Shown here: positions 18,455 through 27,773 of the stretch, in pieces
How the letters are laid out: each line of letters begins with the position of its first letter
How positions within the stretch are numbered: the first letter of the stretch is position 1
NCBI RefSeq assembly: GCF_000337335.1
Contig: NZ_AOJN01000024.1
Span: 1-64,000 of the forward strand
DNA length: 64,000 bases
Reading direction: 5' to 3'
Source: Halorubrum distributum JCM 10118
Lineage (GTDB): Archaea; Halobacteriota; Halobacteria; Halobacteriales; Haloferacaceae
Program-made: the position numbers and the translations under genes
Notes under the pieces: generated by a model
The model's input: only the letters and a program-made list of their open reading frames with translations
Told to the model about the DNA's origin: nothing
Databases searched by the model: none

Positions 18455-18880
18455 ATGAGCTACCTCGTTGCGACCGACGGGTCGACGGAGAGCGACGAAG
18501 CCGTCCGATACGCGGCGCGTCAGGCGGTCGCGTTCTACGAGACGCTCGAGATCGCCCACGTGCTGACGCCGGACTCGGAGCTGGTCGACGGGACGATCGT
18601 CCTCCCGGGCGAGGAGGCGGCCGTCGAGGCCGGACAGGGGGTCTTAGAGAGCGCCCGGAGCATCGCCGAGGAGGCGGTCGGCGACGAGTCGATCGACGTC
18701 GAGACCCAGCTCCTCACGGGGCGTCCGGCCGACGCAATCACCGAGTACGCGGTCGAGGAGCCCGTCGACGCCATCTACGTCGGCCATCGCGGACTCTCGG
18801 AGGAGCGCGAGCAGGTCGTCGGCAGCGTCGCGAAGAGCGTCGTCGACAAGGCCGACGTGCCCGTGACGGTGATCCGATAG
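18455..18880 (+). CDS. Universal stress protein (UspA family)
   Basis: The 141-residue single Usp domain starts YLVATDGSTESDEAVRYAA and ends with the ATP-binding pattern GHRGLSEEREQVVGS followed by KADVPVTVIR. The conserved G-x2-G-x9-G-S spacing suggests an ATP-binding type. This is one of four Usp genes in the window. The ATG at 18455 is chosen by homology; the open frame extends upstream. Confidence 0.9.
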   Translation: MSYLVATDGSTESDEAVRYAARQAVAFYETLEIAHVLTPDSELVDGTIVLPGEEAAVEAGQGVLESARSIAEEAVGDESIDVETQLLTGRPADAITEYAVEEPVDAIYVGHRGLSEEREQVVGSVAKSVVDKADVPVTVIR

Positions 18881-19019
18881 GTGTCAGCCGAAGAAAACGA
18901 CTGAGCGGCCGCGAAGCGGTCGAATTTTCCGTTTTCGCGCGGCGATCCGGCTGTCACAGGCGCCGGAAAGAACCGCCATTATCGGACGTTCAAAACGGCG
19001 TTAGGCCGTAGTACCGCCG

Positions 19020-19892
19020 ATGACAGAAGACGTACTCGTCACGGCGGACTGGGTCGAAGACCACCTGGACCGGTTCCAAGACGACGATTCCGACCACCGG
19101 CTCGTCGAGATCAACAACCCGACCGTCACCGACGAGTCGGAGTACACGCCCTACGAGGAGGGCCACATCCCCGGCGCGCTCGACTTCGAGTGGGACGCGG
19201 TGTTCACCGACGAGACCGAGCGCGACATCGTCTCGAAGGAGGACTTCGCGGCCCGAAACGGCGAGGGCGGCATCGACGCCGACACGACCGTCGTCGTGTA
19301 CGGCGGCGGCCGCGTCCCGAACTGGTTCGCGCTGTTCGGCTACTGGATCTACAAGTACTACGGCCACGACGACGTCCGCGTGATCGACGGCGGGAAGGGG
19401 TACTGGGTCGCCAACGACTACCCGCTCTCGACCGAGGAGCCCGACTTCACGCCGCGCGACTACGAGGCCCGCGGCCCCTTCGAGAGCGTCCGCGCGTACA
19501 AGGACGACATCGACAAGGCGATCGAGGAGGGGATCCCGATGGTCGACGTGCGCTCGCCGGAGGAGTTCTCCGGCGAGGTCATCGCCCCCGAGGGGCTCAA
19601 CGAGACCGCCCAGCGCGGCGGGCACATCCCCGGCGCGAGCAACGTCCCGATCGGCACCACGCTGAACGAGGACGGCACGTTCAAGAGCGCGGAGGAGCTC
19701 CGCGAGCTGTACAGCGAGGCCGGGGTCGACGGCGACGAGTCGACGATCACCTACTGCCGCGTCGGCGAGCGCTCGTCGATCGAGTGGTTCCTCCTGCACG
19801 AGCTGCTCGGCTACGACGACGTCCGCAACTACGACGGCTCGTGGACCGAGTGGGGCAACCTCGTCGGCGCGCCGATCGAGACGGGCGAGTAA
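19020..19892 (+). CDS. Two-domain rhodanese, thiosulfate sulfurtransferase
   Basis: The 290-residue protein has two rhodanese domains. The N-terminal one (about 8-125) lacks an active cysteine (VVVYGGGRVPNWFA), while the C-terminal one carries C246 in TYCRVGERSS. Conserved EEGHIPGALDFEWD and RGGHIPGASNVPIG blocks mark both domains. It transfers sulfur from thiosulfate or mercaptopyruvate to acceptors. The gene is followed by a UspA gene. Confidence 0.9.
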   Translation: MTEDVLVTADWVEDHLDRFQDDDSDHRLVEINNPTVTDESEYTPYEEGHIPGALDFEWDAVFTDETERDIVSKEDFAARNGEGGIDADTTVVVYGGGRVPNWFALFGYWIYKYYGHDDVRVIDGGKGYWVANDYPLSTEEPDFTPRDYEARGPFESVRAYKDDIDKAIEEGIPMVDVRSPEEFSGEVIAPEGLNETAQRGGHIPGASNVPIGTTLNEDGTFKSAEELRELYSEAGVDGDESTITYCRVGERSSIEWFLLHELLGYDDVRNYDGSWTEWGNLVGAPIETGE

Positions 19893-19969
19893 GCGACCCC
19901 CGCGGTCGCCCGTCCCCGCACCGCGCGACCGATCACCGGCGATATGTATCTGGGGAGGCAAGGCGTCGC

Positions 19970-20401
19970 ATGGCGGCGTCTCACGTCCTCGTTCCCCTCG
20001 ACGGATCGCCACTGGCCGCCGACGCGCTCGACGACGCGCTCGAACTCTTCGACTGTCGGGTGACCGTCCTGAACGTGGTGACGCCGCTCGACGCGCCGAT
20101 GAGCGAAGGCGGGGTCCTCGGCGCCGGCGAGAGCCGCCGCGAGAGCGCGCGCGAGCGGGCCGACCGCATCGTCGACCGGGCGACCGACCGAGCCGCGGAG
20201 TGCGATCGCCGCGTCGAGACGGCGGTGCGGACGGGCGACCCGGCGGAGGCGATCCTACAGTACGTCGACGCCCACGACGTCGACCGCGTCGTCATGGGCG
20301 GACACGGCGGTGAGCGCGGCCGCGTCGCGAGACGGCTGCTCGGCACCGTGGCGACGAACGTGGTCGGCGAGGCGCCCGTGACCGTGACGGTCGTGCGCTG
20401 A
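19970..20401 (+). CDS. Universal stress protein (UspA family)
   Basis: The 143-residue protein starts MAASHVLVPLDGSPLAADAL and ends GGHGGERGRVARRLLGT followed by APVTVTVVR, the ATP-type Usp signature. It lies 77 bases after the rhodanese gene and is convergent with the phosphate transporter. Haloarchaea often place Usp genes beside transporters; a functional tie here is inference. Confidence 0.88.
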   Translation: MAASHVLVPLDGSPLAADALDDALELFDCRVTVLNVVTPLDAPMSEGGVLGAGESRRESARERADRIVDRATDRAAECDRRVETAVRTGDPAEAILQYVDAHDVDRVVMGGHGGERGRVARRLLGTVATNVVGEAPVTVTVVR

Positions 20402-20411
20402 GGCCCCCTCT

Positions 20412-21623
20412 TCACCCGCCGAGCACCGCGGCGAAGGCTGCGTAGAGCCCGTACCCGATCGCGATCGAGGCCACGAGCGTGATCCCCCAAAAGAGGAGCG
20501 TGACACCGATCTTGCGCCGCGAGACGCCCGCGGAGCCGCCGGCGAGCCCGCCGCCGATGACCCCGGAGATGATGATGTTGTTAAACGAGATGGGGATCCC
20601 GAGCGCGATCGCCACCTGCGCGATGATGAACCCGGGGACCAGCGCGGCGATCGACCGCCGCGCGCCGAGCTGCGCGTACTCGCGCGAGGTCGCCTGGAGC
20701 AGCTTCGGCGCGCCCATCCACGCACCGGTGAGGATGCCGGCGGCGCCAAGCGAGAGCAGCACGATGCCGGGCAGCCCGAGCTCGGCGCCGTAGAGGTTCT
20801 CCAGCGGGCCGGTCGCCAGCCCGACTTGGCTGCCGCCGCTGGAGAAGGCAACGACGCTCCCGAGGACGAGGAGGAACGTCCGGATACCGCCCTCGGCGGA
20901 CGCCTGCGTCCGGCGCCGAACGGCGACGAACCACGCCGCGGCCGCGAGCAGCGTGACGAGTACCGTCACGGGATCGATACCGGCGACCGTCGGCGCGTCG
21001 ACCCGTCGTGCGATGAACCCCGCGAGAGAGCTCTGGGCCGCGTCCGGCGGCGAGGGGATGACACCCAGCCGGACGTTGGCCACGATACCGCCGACGACGG
21101 CCGCGAGCAGCGGGACGCCGACCGTCTCCGGGATGTCGTCGCGCCGGAGGAGGGTGGCGGTGACGTACGCGAGCCCGCCGGAGACGGGCGGCACGAGCGC
21201 CCAGAACAGCGCGATGCGGCGGTAGGTGTCGATTGCGGGGTCGCCCCCGAGCGAGAGCCCGACGCCGACCATCGCGCCCGTCGTCGCGAACGCCGCCGGG
21301 ACCGGATAGCCGGTGGAGACGCCGAAGGCCATGAACCCGGTCGCGGTGAGCAGCCCCGCCGTCGCCGCCAGCGACGTTATCTGGACGCCGTCGATCAGCC
21401 CCGCGCCGACCGTCTCCGAGATCGCTCCGCCCTGCGTGAGCGCGCCGAGTGCGGCGAGAATTCCGATGAGGAAGGCGGCCCGCATCGTCGAGATGGCGTT
21501 GGCGCCGATCGCCGGGGCGAACGGCGGCGAGTTGCTGTTCGCCCCGAGCGCCCACGCCGTGGCGAGGCTGGTCAGCGTCGCCAACGCGACGAGGGCCCAG
21601 AAGCCGACGCCGGCCACGCTCAC
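20412..21623 (-). CDS. PiT-family inorganic phosphate transporter
   Basis: The 403-residue protein has about ten hydrophobic helices. The PiT signature is duplicated: WALGANSNSPPFAPAIGANA near the N terminus and ISFNNIIISGVIGGGLAGGS near the C terminus. PiT carriers import phosphate, or sometimes sulfate, with cations. The product probably starts at the ATG at 21623. Convergent with the UspA gene, with about 10 bases between stops. Confidence 0.85.
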   Translation of the reverse strand: MSVAGVGFWALVALATLTSLATAWALGANSNSPPFAPAIGANAISTMRAAFLIGILAALGALTQGGAISETVGAGLIDGVQITSLAATAGLLTATGFMAFGVSTGYPVPAAFATTGAMVGVGLSLGGDPAIDTYRRIALFWALVPPVSGGLAYVTATLLRRDDIPETVGVPLLAAVVGGIVANVRLGVIPSPPDAAQSSLAGFIARRVDAPTVAGIDPVTVLVTLLAAAAWFVAVRRRTQASAEGGIRTFLLVLGSVVAFSSGGSQVGLATGPLENLYGAELGLPGIVLLSLGAAGILTGAWMGAPKLLQATSREYAQLGARRSIAALVPGFIIAQVAIALGIPISFNNIIISGVIGGGLAGGSAGVSRRKIGVTLLFWGITLVASIAIGYGLYAAFAAVLGG

Positions 21624-21891
21624 GCGACCCCCTCGACGAGCGATCGAGCCATGTTACTCCCCCCGACGACGGCGCCGGCTAAATAAGCCCGGGCGGACGG
21701 GCGCCGGCCGGGTCGCTTCGAGGCGGTCCTCGCGCGCTTCGAACGACGGCTCGACTCGGTCGGCAACATGCGGTCCCGGGCCGAAATCCAGCCCGCGCCG
21801 TCCGGCGTGCGCGGGTCCGTCAGAGGCGACCGCTCCGACCGTTCCGGGACCGTTCCGCCGGTCCCGACGGCAGCGATCCGCCCGCGCCCCG

Positions 21892-23799
21892 CTAGTCGTC
21901 CAGCGAGGCGACTGCGGTCCGCTCCGCGCCGATCCGGCGGTCGAGGAAGTCGTCGAGCAGCTCCAGCGACCGGATCTTCTGGTCGATGTCGCCGGAGCCG
22001 TGGCCCTCCTCGCCGAGCTCCTCGTACTCGTAGTCGACGCCCTCCTCGAAGCCGGCGTCGTCGAGCGCGTCCCGCAAGATTCTGGCCTGCGAGACGGGGA
22101 CCCGCGGGTCGTTGACGCCGTGGACGATCAGGAGCGGCGCGTCGACGTTCTCGACGTAGTTCACGGGGCTGCGCTCGCGGTAGATCGCCTCGTTCTCCTC
22201 GGGCTCGCCGAGGTTCTTCACCATGAGCTCCGTCCGGAAGTGCGGCATGGTGTTCTCGTACATGTCGAACAGGTCGCTGACGCCGACCCACGTGACCCCG
22301 GCGGCGTAGAGGTCCGGATACTGGACCATCTGCCAGTTCGCGGAGTAGCCGCCGTAGGAGCCGCCGTAGACGGCGACGCGGTCCTCGTCGAGCCAATCGT
22401 ACTCGTCGAGGACGTGTTCGACGCCGGTCGCCACGTCGCCCTGCTCTGCGCCCCCCCAGTCGTCGTACAGCTCGCGGACGAACTCGCGGCCGCGCCCCGT
22501 GGAGCCGCGGTAGTTCACCTGAAGCACGGAGTAGCCGCGCGAGAGCAGGAACTGGACGCGGTAGCTGAACCGCCGCATGTCGTGGTGTCGCGGCCCGCCG
22601 TGCGGGTTGACGATCAGCGGCGAGGGGCGTCGGCCCGAGTCGAACAGCAGCCCCTCGATCTCGAACTCCTCGTACGGGTCGTGGTCGACCGCGCGCGCCG
22701 GCGTCTCGGGGACGCCGTCGGAGGCGAACGAGACCGCCTCCGGCTCGACGAAGTCGTCCGGATCGAACGGGCCGTACTCGGCGTCGAACAGGGTCTCCGT
22801 GGCGTCCGCGTCGAGGTCGTACGCGACCAGCTCCGGCCGCTTACTCGACGTGGTGCGGTACGCGAGCAGACGGTCGTCGTCGAGGCGGCCCTCCGCCACG
22901 TTCGCGACGCCGGCCGGGAAGTCGAGCTCGCGGCCCTCGCCGGACTCGACGTCGTAGACTACGGGGACCGTCACCGCGCCGCGCGTCCGCCCGGCGACGA
23001 AGCGCTCGCCGCCGTCGAGGAAGTGGCTGGGCGACTCCTCGAACTGGCCGTCGCCGAACCAGGTCACCGTCGCGTCGTCGACGCCGCCGGAGAGGTCGAC
23101 GACCCCGGCGCGACCGAGATCGGTCGTGTTGTCGCCGACGAGGAGCCGGTCACCGTCGGGCCCCCAGTCTATCGGTACCGACTCCGCGCCCACGTCGCCG
23201 ATCTCTAGGTTCCGGGCGTTCGACCCGTCGCCGTCGGCGACGTACACGTCGCTGTTCTCGTAGGTGTCGGTCTCGTTCGTCATGTACGCGATCCGGTCGC
23301 CCTCGGGAGAGAGCTGGCCGGCCGCGACGGCGCGCTCGTAGTCGGTGACCTTCGTCGTCTCGCCGCCCGGCACGTCGTGGCGGTAGAGGTTCATCTGTCC
23401 GTCGCGGCTGGAGCCGAGCAAGAGGGTCTCCCCGTCCTCGCCCACGTCGTGGAGGCGGATCTGCCCGTCCATCTCGACGACGGGCTCGCTCTCGCCGTCG
23501 AGCGACATCGCCCACACGTCGTGCTGCTCGTCGCCGCCCTCGTCGCGGTGGTAGAACAGTCGGTCGCCGCTCGGGTCCCACTCGAACCCGGCGCGGACCG
23601 ACCGGGGAACGTCACCGTCGCTGAGCTGTTCTAAGGACCCGTCCTCCGGGTCACAGAGATGGAGCTCGTTGCGGCCGGTGACGTCGTAGTAGAGGGCGAC
23701 GGTCTCTCCGTCCGGGGACACGCGCGGGCTCGCGATCGTCGGCAGCTTCGCGAGTTCGCGCAGTACGTCGGTCTCGCCTGAGTCTGACATCCGGATCAT
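21892..23799 (-). CDS. S9-family prolyl oligopeptidase-like serine peptidase
   Basis: The 635-residue protein has an N-terminal beta-propeller of TolB-like repeats (about 1-380; for example IASPRVSPDGETVALYYD) and a C-terminal alpha/beta-hydrolase. The nucleophile lies in VYGGSYGGYSANW, the acid in VHGVNDPRVP and the histidine in LGEEGHGSG. It cleaves short peptides in the cytoplasm, as no signal peptide is seen. Either the ATG at 23799 or the one at 23790 (MSDSGETDV) may be used. Confidence 0.9.
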   Translation of the reverse strand: MIRMSDSGETDVLRELAKLPTIASPRVSPDGETVALYYDVTGRNELHLCDPEDGSLEQLSDGDVPRSVRAGFEWDPSGDRLFYHRDEGGDEQHDVWAMSLDGESEPVVEMDGQIRLHDVGEDGETLLLGSSRDGQMNLYRHDVPGGETTKVTDYERAVAAGQLSPEGDRIAYMTNETDTYENSDVYVADGDGSNARNLEIGDVGAESVPIDWGPDGDRLLVGDNTTDLGRAGVVDLSGGVDDATVTWFGDGQFEESPSHFLDGGERFVAGRTRGAVTVPVVYDVESGEGRELDFPAGVANVAEGRLDDDRLLAYRTTSSKRPELVAYDLDADATETLFDAEYGPFDPDDFVEPEAVSFASDGVPETPARAVDHDPYEEFEIEGLLFDSGRRPSPLIVNPHGGPRHHDMRRFSYRVQFLLSRGYSVLQVNYRGSTGRGREFVRELYDDWGGAEQGDVATGVEHVLDEYDWLDEDRVAVYGGSYGGYSANWQMVQYPDLYAAGVTWVGVSDLFDMYENTMPHFRTELMVKNLGEPEENEAIYRERSPVNYVENVDAPLLIVHGVNDPRVPVSQARILRDALDDAGFEEGVDYEYEELGEEGHGSGDIDQKIRSLELLDDFLDRRIGAERTAVASLDD

Positions 23800-23874
23800 A
23801 CAGGCGGCGGAAACGTCTTGAACGTTTCCCGGGGATCGGTGGGTGCGCGCGGCGCGGTGGGCGACGAGCGGGTT

Positions 23875-24231
23875 TCAGTCGGGCGTCGACTCGGACCGGT
23901 GGGTGAAGTCGGCGACGGTGATCGCCGTTCCGAACACCATGAGTCCGAACGCCGCGGTCGCGGCCGGTACGGAGATCTGTACGAAGGCGCTCGTGGCTCC
24001 CCCTGCGACACCGCCGCTCACGGCCCCTAGGACTCGCTGTTTCCGGTCCGAATCGGTATCAAAGAACGTTCGCCACGTCCCTCGGTGGGCGACGACGAGC
24101 GATGTCGTGGCCGCGTAGATGAGGAAGACCGACGGGGCCAGCGAGTGGTCACCGTTGCCGAAGCGTGCGACGAGACCGGCAACGGACAGGCCGACGGTCA
24201 GGGCGACACCGTAGCGGAGGGCTCGGTTCAC
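23875..24231 (-). CDS. Small membrane protein, 118 aa
   Basis: The protein has four short hydrophobic segments (ALTVGLSVAGLVARFGNG; VFLIYAATTSLVVAHRG; VSGGVAGGATSAFV; TAAFGLMVFGTAITVADF). It starts at a GTG just downstream of an AT-rich tract (about 24236-24268). The same tract lies upstream of the divergent photolyase gene, so it could hold promoters for both. Family not recognised. Confidence 0.55.
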   Translation of the reverse strand: MNRALRYGVALTVGLSVAGLVARFGNGDHSLAPSVFLIYAATTSLVVAHRGTWRTFFDTDSDRKQRVLGAVSGGVAGGATSAFVQISVPAATAAFGLMVFGTAITVADFTHRSESTPD

Positions 24232-24336
24232 GGACTTTTATTGTAGCTTTTTTGTAAATGTATTTTGTTCAGTTACCGACGGCGCCGACGGTTCGCCGAC
24301 AGACCCTTGCCCGGACGCGACGAAGCCTGAAACGAG

Positions 24337-25941
24337 ATGGGTCCGTCCGCCGACGCTCCCCTTCCGACGACGCCAGCGGCCGAGGCGGTCCGCTCCCTTT
24401 CCCGGACGGGCGACGCCGACACCGGAACCGTCGTCTGGCACCGCTCCGACCTTCGGATCGCGGACAACCCGGCGCTCGCGGCGGCCGCCGACGACTCCGA
24501 CCGGATCCTCCCGCTGTTCGTCTTCGACCCCGGGTTCCACGACGAGCGCGGCGCGGCCTGCGACGCGCGGATCGCGTTCCTCCACGACTGCCTGCGTGAC
24601 CTCGACCGTCAGTACCATGACGTCGACGGCGCGGGGCTGACGTACGCGCACGGCGACCCGATCGAGGTCCTCGGTCGGTTCGCCGACGCCGGCTGGGACG
24701 TGGTCGCGAGCGCGACCCCGACCGGCCGGTACGGGCGGCGACGCGACGAGCGCGCCCGCGAGCGACTCGGCGTCCGATTCGTCGCGGGCGACGGACTCGT
24801 GCGCGACGCGGACCGCCCCCGCGAGGGGTGGAGCGACCGCGTCGAGTCGTGGCTCGCGGGCGACCCGTTCGATTGGGACCCCCGGTCGGTCGCGGTCGAC
24901 GGCGTCGAGACCGGGATCTCCCCCGGGCGGCTCGCCGACGCGTACGGGATCGAGCCGGCGAAGACGCGCGTCCCGACCGGGGGACGCGGCCCAGCCAGAG
25001 AGCGGCTCCGGGCGTTTACGGACCGGATTGCGGAGTATCCCGGATCGATCTCCTCGCCGGTGGACGCTCTGGAGGGGACGAGCGGCCTTTCTCCCTATCT
25101 GCGGTTCGGCTGCCTCTCGGTCCGCGAGGTCCACCGACACGTCGACGAGCGGGCGCCCGACGGCCGCGGCAAGTCGATGTTCGTTTCGCGACTGTTCTGG
25201 AACCGCCACTACACGCAGAAGCTACTCGACTGGCCGGGGTGGCTCGACCGCGCCGTCAACCCCGTCTACGAGGGGTTCAACCGCGACCGACACGACCCAG
25301 ACCTCGTCGCGGCGTGGAAGCGCGGCGAAACGGGGTTCCCGATGGTCGACGCGAGCATGCGCTGCCTGCGCGAGACGGGGTGGCTCAACTTCCGGATGCG
25401 GGCGCTGTGCGCCTCGTTTTACTTCCACATCCTCCAGCAGCCCTGGAAGATCGGCGCGGACCACTTCTACGAGCACCTGATCGACGGCGACCCCGCGATC
25501 AACTACACCCAGTGGCAGTCGCAGTGCGGGCTGGTCGGCCGTCCCGGTCTGCGATTGTACGATCCGCGAAAGCAGGTGCGCGATCAGGACCCGGACGGCG
25601 AGTTCGTCACGCGGTGGGTCCCCGAGCTCGACCCGCTGCCGGCCGCACACCTCGACGCCCCCGAGAAGGCCCCGCTCGCAGTTCAGCGCGAGGTCGGGAT
25701 CGAGATCGGCGAGGCGTACCCGTACCCCGTCGTCGACTACGAGGCGGCCCGGGAGGAGTTCCGCGAGCGCTACGGAGCGGCGTACCCGGCCGCGGCCGAG
25801 AGGCTCGGCGACGACGCGATCGCCCGGCGGGCGTCGCTCTCGGGCGGACTCGACGCAGCCAGTTCCATCGCGGCAGACCACGGGGAATCGGACGCGGACG
25901 TCGACGGCGGCCCCGCCCAAACGGACCTCGACGAGTTCTGA
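24337..25941 (+). CDS. phr: Photolyase/cryptochrome-family flavoprotein
   Basis: The 534-residue protein has the N-terminal photolyase domain (TVVWHRSDLRIADNPALAAA) and a C-terminal FAD-binding domain (about 270-480). Conserved helices include GLSPYLRFGCLSVREV, FPMVDASMRCLRETGWLNFR and KQVRDQDPDGEFVTRWVPEL. The usual class I core motif with paired Trp and Asn is replaced by INYTQWQSQCG, so it may belong to a photolyase-like or cryptochrome subgroup rather than a standard CPD photolyase. Expected activity is light-driven repair or light sensing. Confidence 0.85.
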   Translation: MGPSADAPLPTTPAAEAVRSLSRTGDADTGTVVWHRSDLRIADNPALAAAADDSDRILPLFVFDPGFHDERGAACDARIAFLHDCLRDLDRQYHDVDGAGLTYAHGDPIEVLGRFADAGWDVVASATPTGRYGRRRDERARERLGVRFVAGDGLVRDADRPREGWSDRVESWLAGDPFDWDPRSVAVDGVETGISPGRLADAYGIEPAKTRVPTGGRGPARERLRAFTDRIAEYPGSISSPVDALEGTSGLSPYLRFGCLSVREVHRHVDERAPDGRGKSMFVSRLFWNRHYTQKLLDWPGWLDRAVNPVYEGFNRDRHDPDLVAAWKRGETGFPMVDASMRCLRETGWLNFRMRALCASFYFHILQQPWKIGADHFYEHLIDGDPAINYTQWQSQCGLVGRPGLRLYDPRKQVRDQDPDGEFVTRWVPELDPLPAAHLDAPEKAPLAVQREVGIEIGEAYPYPVVDYEAAREEFRERYGAAYPAAAERLGDDAIARRASLSGGLDAASSIAADHGESDADVDGGPAQTDLDEF

Positions 25942-26019
25942 CGGGCGGCCGGCCGCGGTCTCGGACGCGGTGGAGACACTGTGGAAAGGTTCATACGGCC
26001 GTGTACCGTATTGTGTGTT

Positions 26020-26253
26020 ATGGACCAAAACGTCGGTGCGATGGACAAGCGCGTCAGGACCGCCGTCGGCGCCGTCGCCGGTGCCGCCTCGATAGCGACG
26101 CTCGCGGGTGCCGCGCCGCTTCCGGCCCTCGCGGCGCCGATACTGGGCGTCGTCGCGATCGCGATGCTCGCGACCGCCGCGACCGGGACCTGCGGCCTGT
26201 ACGCCCTGATCGGTGTCGACACCTGTCCCGCGGACGCCGGCAGGTCGCGCTGA
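26020..26253 (+). CDS. DUF2892-type small membrane protein
   Basis: The 77-residue protein starts MDQNVGAMDKRVRTAVG and has two hydrophobic helices ending in the typical TGTCGLYALIGVDTC block with two conserved cysteines. This matches the YgaP-type membrane anchor family (DUF2892), often linked to sulfur or rhodanese proteins. The cysteines sit at the membrane edge. Confidence 0.75.
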   Translation: MDQNVGAMDKRVRTAVGAVAGAASIATLAGAAPLPALAAPILGVVAIAMLATAATGTCGLYALIGVDTCPADAGRSR

Positions 26254-26355
26254 GAGCAGTCGCGGAGAATCACTAATCGGCCGGAGAGGGCTCGATAAAC
26301 TGCTTTTATCGCCGCCTGACAGCAGCCTCAAGTGTTCGGAGTGCGTATTGATCGC

Positions 26356-26433
26356 ATGTTCGACAGCGACCCGAGCAGGCGGCGTCCCGTGGCGGACCTG
26401 TTCTCCTGTACGACCGAGGTGAGCAACGCGTGA
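26356..26433 (+). CDS. Possible 25-aa ORF overlapping the glpA-like start
   Basis: A short ORF begins MFDSDPSRRRPVADLFSC and its TGA overlaps the GTG start of the next gene (GTGA). A TTTTATC box at about 26303-26309 lies upstream. It could be a translated leader coupled to the dehydrogenase or a chance ORF. Confidence 0.3.
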   Translation: MFDSDPSRRRPVADLFSCTTEVSNA

Positions 26434-27662
26434 CCGACGACCCGACCGTCCTCGTGATCGGCGGCGGCGCGACGGGGACGGGGATCGCCCGCGACCTCGC
26501 CGCCCGCGGGGTCGACGCGACGCTCGTCGACCGCGGCGGGCTCGGGAGCGGAACCTCCGGGCGCTCGCACGGGCTCCTCCACAGCGGCGCCCGGTACGCG
26601 GAGGCCGACGCGGAGGGGGCGCGCGAATGTATCGAGGAGAACCGGACGCTCCGGGAGATCGCCGGGGCCTGCGTCCGCGAGACCGGGGGGTTGTTCGTCC
26701 GGCTCGCGGACGACGACCCCGACTACTTCGAGGAGAAGCTCGCGGCCTGCGAGGCGATCGGGATCGAGCCCGAACGGCTCGACGTCGACGCCGTCCGCGA
26801 TGTAGTGCCGGGAATCGCGGACGACGTGGCGGAGGCGTTTCGGGTTCCGGACGGCGTCATCTACCCGTCCCGGCTCGTCGCCGCCAACGCCGCGGACGCC
26901 GAGCGCCGCGGGGCGAGCGTCCACCCGCACGCGCCGGTCGAGAACGTGACGGTCACCGGCGGCGCGGTCGAGTCGGTCCGGGTCGGCGGCGATGTCGACG
27001 GGACGCTCTCGCCCGAGGTCGTCGTCAACGCCACCGGCGCGTGGGCGGACTCGATAGCCGAGATGGCCGGCGTCGAGGTCGGGATGGCTCCGAGCCGCGG
27101 CGTGATGGTCTCCGTGGAGTACGACGGGCTCGGCCCGGTGTTGAACCGGTGTCGCGACCCCGACGACGGCGACATCGTCGTCCCCCACGACGGCGAGGTC
27201 GTCCTGGGAACGACGAGCGTCCCCGTCTCCAATCCCGACGACTACGAGACGGCCGACTGGGAAATCGAGCGCTCGGTCGAGGAGTGCGCCGCGATGCTCC
27301 CCGCGGTCGCCGACGCGCCGACCGTGCGGACCTGGTGGGGCGTTCGACCCCTCTACGAGCCCGACGAGGCCGGACAGGACCGACGCGGGATCTCCCGCGG
27401 GTTCACGCTGCTCGACCACGAGCGCGACGGCGCCGCCGGGCTCTACAGCGTCGTGGGCGGGAAGCTGACCACCTACCGGCAGATGGCCGAGACGACCGTC
27501 GACCGCGTCTGCGAGCGGTTGGGAGTCGAGGCCGACTGCGAGACCGCCGAGGAGCCGCTCGCACACGCCGACGACCCCGAGCGGCTGGACGAACTCGTGG
27601 CGGCGTACGGCGGCGCGAACCCGACCGACGCCGACGTGGTCGACGCGCCGGCGGACGACTGA
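26430..27662 (+). CDS. GlpA-like FAD-dependent dehydrogenase
   Basis: The 410-residue flavoprotein resembles glycerol-3-phosphate dehydrogenase subunit A. It has an N-terminal FAD motif (VLVIGGGATGTGIARDLA), the GSGTSGRSHGLLHSGARY block typical of GlpA/GlpD, and VVGGKLTTYRQMAE near the C terminus. It is much shorter than full GlpA (about 550-580 residues): the C-terminal Fe-S-type domain is absent and no glpB/glpC follows. It probably oxidises glycerol-3-phosphate or a related alpha-hydroxy acid and passes electrons to an unknown acceptor. Confidence 0.78.
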   Translation: MTDDPTVLVIGGGATGTGIARDLAARGVDATLVDRGGLGSGTSGRSHGLLHSGARYAEADAEGARECIEENRTLREIAGACVRETGGLFVRLADDDPDYFEEKLAACEAIGIEPERLDVDAVRDVVPGIADDVAEAFRVPDGVIYPSRLVAANAADAERRGASVHPHAPVENVTVTGGAVESVRVGGDVDGTLSPEVVVNATGAWADSIAEMAGVEVGMAPSRGVMVSVEYDGLGPVLNRCRDPDDGDIVVPHDGEVVLGTTSVPVSNPDDYETADWEIERSVEECAAMLPAVADAPTVRTWWGVRPLYEPDEAGQDRRGISRGFTLLDHERDGAAGLYSVVGGKLTTYRQMAETTVDRVCERLGVEADCETAEEPLAHADDPERLDELVAAYGGANPTDADVVDAPADD

Positions 27663-27773
27663 TCCGAGCGGGCCGACGCGCTGTCGTCTCCGGGTCGATG
27701 GCGGGGCACGGCGGCGCCGGCCCGGTCCCGTTGCGACACCCACACTCAAGTCCGTCCCGGGTGTCGGTCCCGC

